A DNA stretch of 64,000 nucleotides from Laguncularia racemosa (taxonomy: Eukaryota > Streptophyta > Magnoliopsida > Myrtales > Combretaceae). Position numbers and translations under genes: made by a program. Each line of letters opens with the position of its first letter. Within the stretch, counting starts at the first letter, position 1. The notes below the pieces were generated by a model. The model ran no database searches, was not told the DNA's origin, and was given only the letters and a program-made list of their open reading frames with translations. Location: positions 186,001-250,000 of the forward strand of contig JBBMOL010000146.1 in NCBI GenBank assembly GCA_037954665.1, read 5' to 3'. This document shows, piece after piece, positions 27,001-36,000 of the stretch.

Positions 27001-30000
27001 TTTAGCAGAGCTACACCTTGTTGCGCAACAGCTATGGTAGCTAACCCTGTGACAAGCGAAGCAAGCATGGTCATAAGTTGATTCAGAGCCCTTGTGTTCT
27101 CTTGCATAGTTTGCATCATTTGTGCAAGACTTATGAGAGCCTCAGGTTGTGAATTGTGTTGACAAGTATTTTGCAGTATTTGAGGTAAGTTCTACTCCAT
27201 CAATTCAATGTTAGGATCTTGTTCTTGATAGATATTGTCAAATGGTCCTCTCATCCTAGGGGGTGCCATTACTCTTCTGTTTCTTAACTTTGTCTCCAGT
27301 GGAGTTACCAAAATGTAGAAGTGGGGTCCCGATAGGAATAGTCACATGCGTATCATGTGGGTACCACACTATATGTGAATTCGGAGAAAAACGATTTAAA
27401 GATAGCACATGATGGAATGATTAAGGAGAGAGAGGTAGAGAGAAGAAACAGGCAATCTCAAGTATCTTGAATGCACAAGTGACGGATAAGGGAGTTAAAA
27501 GGACCCTAAGTGTAAACCTTGTAGTTTTTGGGCAATAGAGATTATTTTTCGCCTGATCTTTTGTTTGATCTTTGAGAGTAGAAAACTCTTGGTGGAGCAC
27601 TATTTCTCTAATCTCAGGAATTCAGAAAAAATGGTCATTTAATGAGGAGGAATGACTGAGTATTTATACTCTTGGGTTTGATAACATTCATTAGATCACT
27701 TTAGTAATCAACAGACGAGATGGAGACTGCTCATTTTAAGGTTATCCTAATGAGCTTGCCATAAGCCCAAAACTAGCAGCTTTTCTCATAAGTACATGAA
27801 CCTACTTAAGAAAGGTTAGATGCGGATAAATTGGTCCAATGATCTTATTCGAAGCCTATTAAGTCAATTCTCCTTGAATCATTCTAATAATTGAACCGGA
27901 TTCATTAGGTCTTGTTACCTAACTTAATAAGTCAAGCCAAATAATCAATAGGCTTAACTCAATATATTTACATAATATTTTTAACCCTCTATAATATCTC
28001 ACAAATATTAGGAATTAATTTTATTTCTAACATAGAACTAGGTTTTGACATAGTCTATTCAATATTTCTATATGGTATGCGTTTTTCATACATTAATTAA
28101 TTTATAGATGAACTTTGCTGAATAAAATCTACATTTGCATATTCATTTTTCAAACGATATGCATCGAACATTTTTCTTTGCTATCTTAGTATAACGATTG
28201 GACATGCATATTACGTTTTACGGAAAGAGAGGGACTTTGCTTTAGCAATATTTTGTAAGTACGTCTTAAGTATCGACAAGGTCTGCAAACAGGGGATCGC
28301 TTACCGGATCGTTACATATATAACACCTTAAAGCCTGCTGATGATTGATTCTGTGACTCGTTGAGCTTTCCGAGAGCACATCTTGCAACTCCTACGAGGA
28401 AAAGAAAAACATACCAAAACTTACAAACTTGTACATATATATCGTGTTTTAAAAGTTACAAAATGAAGTGCAACTTAATACCAACCCATTTGCTACGTAT
28501 CAATTTCATTATACAACACTTGCATGCACGAGTGTTATTTTGAATATATTAAAAACTTGCAGTTTAGTCTATTTTGCAATCTATGTTTGGAAATATAATT
28601 AAATTTCAAGCTATTAGATGGTATATGACCTAATTTAGCATTAACAAAATTTCTACTAAACTGAATATGCATAAGATGACAGCATAAATGAGCCGCAAAA
28701 AGCGTGGGCTTTATGTGATAAATAAGCATCTAAGCACTCGGTCTGTATAATTAAGTTCCTGAAGTTTAATTTTCTTAAGACCCCATGAAAACAGTAAATC
28801 ATCAAATTTTGATATCTAGTTTCGTTAAATAATACTACGTGGATTTTCTAGTTTTAATAAAAAGTGTCCCTTAGATAGCAAAATTGAAAACAAAATAAGA
28901 TAACGTAGAACGTCATTATTTCTTGTCAACATGGAAGTTCTTTTGAAGGAGTTCAACCAAGTAAGGGAAAAATACATTTAGTAATGAACATCTATCTATA
29001 TTTTTATTTGAGTTATTAACTTTTTTTTTTAATTTTAATATTTTTAAAATCTTATAAAAATAAAATTTTCATTAAATATGCTAAATTTTTTATTTATGTT
29101 GAGTATGTATTAGCTTTGAATTAACTTTACACAAATTGGTCAAGGTGCCTAGGGTATATACAAATTTTTCAACAACTTTTCTTATTTTAATATATTATAT
29201 AAATAAATATATTTAATATTATCATTTTGTTAATTTAATTATTATAGATCAATTTAAAATTGATATGTATTGTAGATTGATAAAAGATTTAATGGATTTA
29301 ATAAAAATTATATTTTTATAAGATCTTTAAAATGTTGAAAATTCAAATAAAAAATTTAAATTTAAATAAAAAAGTAAATAAATATAAAAAATTGAAAATA
29401 TATATATTTTCAAAATAACGGAAAAAAGAATATTCAGGATCGAAATATCATACAGCACTAATCTAGTAGCAATAATAATAAATAAATAAACAATACCTCA
29501 TGGGTAGTATTACGAAAATAGCTTTCGTCACTGTGATGGCAGTGTTCTGGAATCCATGAATAACTAGAGTGGGAAAGTCCATAGCTAATGTCAGTCTGGC
29601 AAATAGGGAACCGGCTGCAAAAGTTTTATGTCGCCATCAATTATTCAGTAAGCTCCATTCATCACTATCAATTACACGAGTGATGCTACCATCTATGATA
29701 TCGACAAGATAGAATTCATAAAGACAATAGAAGGAATAGAATTAGTAGAAAACTTGTTTGGAAATTCAAACTGTAAGAGTATATATTAGAGCAAAAAACC
29801 ATGATTAAATAACAAGATAGAAAACCCTGGTTTTTTTTTTTTGGCTTGAATAAAAAACCCTGATTAAGCTTAGTAATAAAAACTTGTTGTAAAATTTTAA
29901 ATTAATAATCTAAGTATTATACTTAAGGAAACCTATGGAAAAAAAAAAACAAATAAAAATGAGAAAAAGGCAAGGATCCACAAATTCAGTTAATCGATTT

Positions 30001-33000
30001 ACCTATAAATTAGGTCAACAAAATTTACTTTTTCGTTGAATAAATTGAGTCCCACTAGCTCTCAATTAATTATCTATAAATATTAAAAAAATTCATAGCT
30101 CCAAAATTAAAAAGTAAAAATTGCTTAGAACCATAGAATAATTAGTAGAGTAAATTAAAATAAATTTAGGAATTAGATCATAAAAGTTAGTAAGAGTTTT
30201 GCCTGATGTATAGGATATCAAAATGATGGGAATTAAGTTTCGAATTGGGTTCCACTCAAGAAGGACCAATGACCTAAGCTAGAATGATGGGTTTGAATCA
30301 TTTGGTCAAAAATGTGTTGTAAGGAACTATTGAAGAAGATGAGCAAACTTATTTGCAAGGGTATCTAGTTCAAGGTATCACTTTGGAAAGAAGCTTGATG
30401 TTATCGAAGAAGAGGAAAAGACTAGTTTTGAAAAGAAAAATATTGGTGGTTCTGATTTTAATATCACTACTAATCCTAATTTAAGGAGTTCTAATAAGAA
30501 AGGAAACTTCAATTGTGATCTTGTTTTTGAAGTCAATTTGGAGATTAATATTTTTGAATGTTCAAGGCGCTAGAGCATAAATTCAAATGAGGTATATTCC
30601 TTTAAATAGTTATGCAAGTTACATCACCAAATAATCTAGAGGAATTAATATAGTTGACGTTTCTTTTTTGTTATAGTTATATTTACTTTCCTTCATAATT
30701 ATTTGCTTAGTTGTAATTATTCTAGTATAAATAGTTCTATGTAACCCCATGAAGATAGCAAATGAATGATATTTTTCCCTTTACGTATTATGCAAGTTTC
30801 TTCTTATTCAAAATTTCCACTTTTATCAGTCTTCTTAAATTGTGATGAGAAAACTGTTTATCAAGTTACAAGAGTCTTGACATATCCATTTATGTTTCGT
30901 ATCTTATCATGGAATTTGTGATTATTTCTTTTATAAACCTTCTTAATTAATCAAAAGAGAGACAGGGGAAAAAAATCACATATTTAAATTGTTAGATTTT
31001 ATTATTTATCTCAAACTTGTTAAATTGCAGTCTTTTAGGTTGTAGTATGTATTTGTCCATTCTCTCCTTCATTTTTCATAAGTTTACACATAATGCTTGA
31101 AGTTCCTTTATCAAATCTTTATTTTAATGATTTGTTTATTATTGTTATTGATACACATAAATATCCTGCATAATTAAAAAAACAATGTTCTCCAAATTTG
31201 TAGTTTACCTTAAAGTAAATTCATGTTTACTTTTTTTGTTATTTTTTTATATTCCATAATACATCTATGAAATTGCAGTTTCACTTAAAATTTTATGAGT
31301 TCGTCTTAACAATGAATAAAATAGTAAATTACCCTATAAAAATTTATAAATTTATAATTTCCTTATTTTTTCAATTCTTCTATTTGTTCATAATTTACCA
31401 TCAACCATCAATATCATAACGGTTCACAAACTCTTATAACTTTCCTAATTTTTTTGCCATTTAAGAAAAAAACTGTGTATAAATCCACACGACTTGTTTT
31501 TATGGGACTGCTCTAGCTTTCATTTTCATCATTAATTAACAATAGAGGTTTAATGATAATCAATGATGAAAATTTAATATATATGACTTAATAATAATAT
31601 TAAAGACTGAATTAATTCAATTAAAATAATGAATAGAATTATAAAAGATCTTGAATGTAAATATTATCGGTTCCTTTAATTTCTTAACCATGATATTATA
31701 AAAACAATTTAGTCGACCGTATCATGCCCTTCACACCTTACACCAACTAATCCTTAATTGTGTAAGAGCTTTTGACTGATAAATTATCAATTTGATATTT
31801 TTTATATTTATGGTGTGATGCAGTGATTTAAAAGCGTGGAATATATTTATTCGAAGGGCTAAATTAATGAAATGATTTTCACACATGAAACTTCTTTTTC
31901 TTCGAAAAAAAAAGGAGCCTTATAACAATGGGACAAGACATTTAAAAATTGTGAATACCATCAAGCCTCTAATTATCCAATTGGATTTTACGATCACCAT
32001 TTGTTTGACCAAAAATACGTATAGCAACTAGCCTAAGATATGAAGGTTATGGTTGTTATAATTGCAGCTTAATGATATAAATATTGATTTTTAACAAGAT
32101 AAATAATATTTAATTCTCCCAAGGTTATAATATACTAGTAGTTAAAGGAAGGAGAAGAAAGGAAAAAAAAAAAAAGGTGCTTATGGCAATCCATCCAAAG
32201 GTGATTGGTATCTAGGGCTCCACCAGTAATGCAAAATATCCTCATGGGTATTAACCACTTTTAAATAAACTTGCCTACTCATAGACTTGACTTTTAGGAT
32301 TGGTTTAAGATTCAATTGGTATATCATACCTGTAACTAGGAGAGAACCAAGAGTCAACTTGAAAAGTACTTCCATTATCACAAGAAGATTCAACATGATG
32401 ATTTTGCCGGGAAGCTAATGATAATGGATGCGCGACTTCCTCGAAATATGGAGCTGTTTGATATTGCTCTTCATAATCATGCCTCCAGCGATGTGCTTCA
32501 ATACAGTCATTGTTTATATAATTGCTGTGGTGATAGTGGCCTGCAAATCCAATAAGTCAAAAAAAAAAAAAAAACATAGAATCAATGGTAGAAAATCCAT
32601 TTCATAATACTCCTTTTTGTTTTTCTTTCTTTATTTTCCTTTGTTTTAGATAGAGAAAGTAATGTCTAGACCTTAAATTGAGTAGTATGTTATTATATAG
32701 CAGTGGTAATATTTGGAAGTGCTCAAATGCATTTATAACTAAATCTACGTGTAGAAGCTAGCTATAAGTTGGTATACATATTTTTGGGACCGATAAGGTG
32801 ATAATTTAAGGGTGCGGAGGGACTTCTAGTTGATTGTGGGGCTGATCTTAAAACAAGAATGTCCCAAAAAAATTGGATATTGAGGTGAAATTTGGAGAGT
32901 TCAAGCATATATAGGCTCCATTACGTAAATATTGACATTTCATATGCATCTAGCACCCTTTACACCTTGTAATTATTAGATAGTTGAAAAGAATAATAGA

Positions 33001-36000
33001 TATTAAAAAAAAATTAAAAAAAAAGAAAAAAAAAAAAAAGAAAAAGAGAGGAGAGGTAATTAAGGGGAAAAGCAAGAGCTAAAAGACCTCAAGGATTTCT
33101 TCTGTTTACTTTATTTTTATGCGCCAAGCATTTAGCTATTTTTATAGGTAACCCTTAAATATTAGTAATCCATAAAGATAATATTCACTCTCAAGTGTCA
33201 TCTAAACTCCAATTTCTTTAATCATTAGATAAAACATCTTACAACACCTTTATTTAATTTAGAAGTATGTAACCTTCTAATTAATATAATTAATTAAGTT
33301 AAACTTCCAATACGACCTTCTTCATTCCATGGAAAAGCTGGAACTTTGTGAATAGCTTCTCTCGAAGTGGTTTGGTAAATGTTTTAGAAACTTCAACGTG
33401 ATTCATCACCTAATCCAACTCAACATCCTATTTTTCACATGTCCATGAACTATAATATATAATAGTGAAAACAGTAAGCTTCCTCCATTGACAGGGCACA
33501 GGGTTTTCTCCCAAGATAATTCCTAATTTGATATCAGCGTAAATATTTGTAGCTTTATTTTAGACAAATTTAATTTAATCACTTTCAATAACTTTTTTAG
33601 CCATCTAACATCCTAATCCACGATGATATTGTAGCCATACTCACTATATGAATTGCAAAGTGTGATGATCTTTTTGAGTTGATTTTTATTTACTTTTTCT
33701 TTGAATATATACTTTTTTCAAGTACAGGAAAACTTAAAGTAAAGTGTAGTGGCCTTTACACTTTATTACCATACTTAATCCTAAATTTTTGTATGTGGGG
33801 GATTTTAGAGATTTCCATTTTAAAAAAGTTAAATCTCAATCTAGCTAAATCTTAACAAGAGTAACAATCCTCACGTTTATATTTTTCTATACTCTAGTTT
33901 ATATCAATATAAAACAAAAACATAATGCAATACATATACACATATATGTAATACATAAATAAATGGAAGCAACTTTAAGTTTCAATTCTATATACAAACC
34001 GTCTCCAAGGCACATGTCTTGTTCAGATTTCAATCTTACTAGTATGATAGCTTGGTATTGATAATAACCACAGAATATGACCTATTAATTAGCTTTTGCT
34101 GTAACTAGTCAAGTCATGCTATACATTATTTTGAGAAAGCAACCATTTTATAAATTTTTGTTAAGTTACACATGAAGCACACAAAGTCTAAACCAATCGT
34201 TTGATTCTTCAGCTATTACGTTTTCTGTGGACTTATCCATACCTTCATGCCCAAAATTTTTTTATATATAAAAAAAAAACTATCATTATTGCAATCATTT
34301 TTATAGCTTGTGATTGACATGGAGGACCTGGATCTAGACAACCCAACCGTCATGTGCAGTCCAACAAAATAATCAGGACTCGGTCAGTTCACTAGCAATC
34401 ACTAGCAGTTGACAGGTTGGAACACTCTTAAACATTATGATTTATTAAAAAAAAATTCATAAATATTATATTTATAATAATTATTCCAAAAATTCTTACC
34501 TTTAATATAAATTTTACTAAAGACACAAATTCGATATATATATTCAGTTTTATAAAAAAAATTAAAAAAAAAGAAGTCATAAATCGGATTTATACCTTTA
34601 AAATCTATTTTTAAAATAATTATTCTGTATATAATATTTATAAATTTTTTTAAAAATTATAATATTTAAGAGTATTACCGTCACATGCTGGTCAACGATG
34701 GTCAATAATTACCATTCACCCTCATACTGCCGGTTAGTCAAACTGAACGGCCAATTGAGGCTACCTCCGAGCTGACCAAGATGCTTAAACTTGACTAGTT
34801 TTAGCGTCTTCCCATTCTATTCTTTTTATTTGAAACCATCCTTATCGTTAGGGTCCTTTAAGATATTTAAGCTCTACTTAGTAATTCTTTACAGGCATGT
34901 TTTACTCTATCAAATAACATAACTTAGATATTAATCTGTCGTCCTAGAAATTGTTCTTGGTTCTTGAAGGAAAGTCCTTTTTGCATTGTACGTAGCTCTA
35001 AGTGGTATATTGTTACAAGGAAAATTACTCCTTTGGTGAGGGCACTTAACGTATGGGAGCACTACTTGGTAGGAAGGAATTTGTACTATATTCTCATTAT
35101 GAGACCATAAAACGCCTTGGGAGTCAAAACAGTTTGAATAGTGATATGTAGGCTAGATGGTCCTAATGTTTACAGAAGTCCCTTTTGAATTGAGACACAA
35201 GGTTGGTTCCAAAACTGCATGGTAGATGCCACGAGTAGGCAGGCCGATTTATTATTAACCCTTTATTGTGAAGTTAAAGGATTCTAGGAGTTGAAGAAGC
35301 TCTATTTCACTCAAGTTGATATCCAGGATACCTGGAACAAATGTGTAGAACACCAACAAGCAGAAAACTTCCATATTTTGCCCATAAATTCACTACAAGA
35401 AAAAGTAATAAAACAGGACTCACACGGGGGCAAATAGAGAGGTCACCTAAGACGTGACAAGTATTTACGGTAACACTCTTATATAGTATTTTTAAAAAAT
35501 ATTTTGCAAATATCATATCCAAAATAATTATATCAAAAACATATTTTAAATATACAAATACAATTTGTATTTTCATAAATTTATACTAAAAGCCTAGACG
35601 ACATCTGCATCTTCAACAAATTTGTACTAAAAATGTGAGTTCGTGCAATATATATATATATATTTTGTATTGAAAGTACAGCACTATCTGAACATTCACA
35701 ATCTATTTTTAGAATAATTTTTTAAGATATAATATTTACATAATATTTAAAAAAACATTATATTTAAGAATATTACCCAAGTTTCTAACCATTATTTTGA
35801 TTTTCAAATAGAATTAATAAGCATACCATATTACATCTAGAGGTTTTTATAGCCGTATATATTTAGACGTAGACAGGAAAGGTTAACTCATCCACACAGG
35901 TTCCTAGCCATAATGCTGCATTAGTATGCCAAGTGACATTGCACGCTACTTATTCTCAAAATAAACGAAACAAAATGAATTCCAAGAATCTAGAGAGTCA

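Larger units (their letters stand above)
12302..27993 (-). mobile_element. Full-length 15.7-kb Ty3/gypsy (Tat-like) element with captured host gene pieces
   Basis: Two LTRs (12302-12996 and 27315-27993) bound the unit. The five bases outside are ATATT (12297-12301) and ATATC (27994-27998), a target duplication with one mismatch. Coding order on the minus strand is gag, protease, RT, RNase H, a second archaeal-type RNase H, then integrase. The double RNase H, the DNGSS protease motif and a plant-mobile-domain ORF on the opposite strand after integrase point to the Tat lineage. Between that ORF and the 3' LTR lie about 4.7 kb containing pieces of a kinase, an unrecognised gene and a PPR gene. 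All coding parts carry stops or frameshifts, so the element is dead. It lies in a DAR intron in the same orientation as the gene. Confidence 0.8.

Noticed and set aside
32181..32329. Extension of DAR exon 3 into NTHEDILHYWWSP
   Set aside because: A good GT donor at 32329 and exact phase match to the exon at 29497-29614 favour splicing before this stretch.
35307..35576. Possible DAR exon between 36063 and 32540
   Set aside because: Phases of the exons at 36063-36156 and 32330-32540 join directly, and the frame overlaps a MITE.
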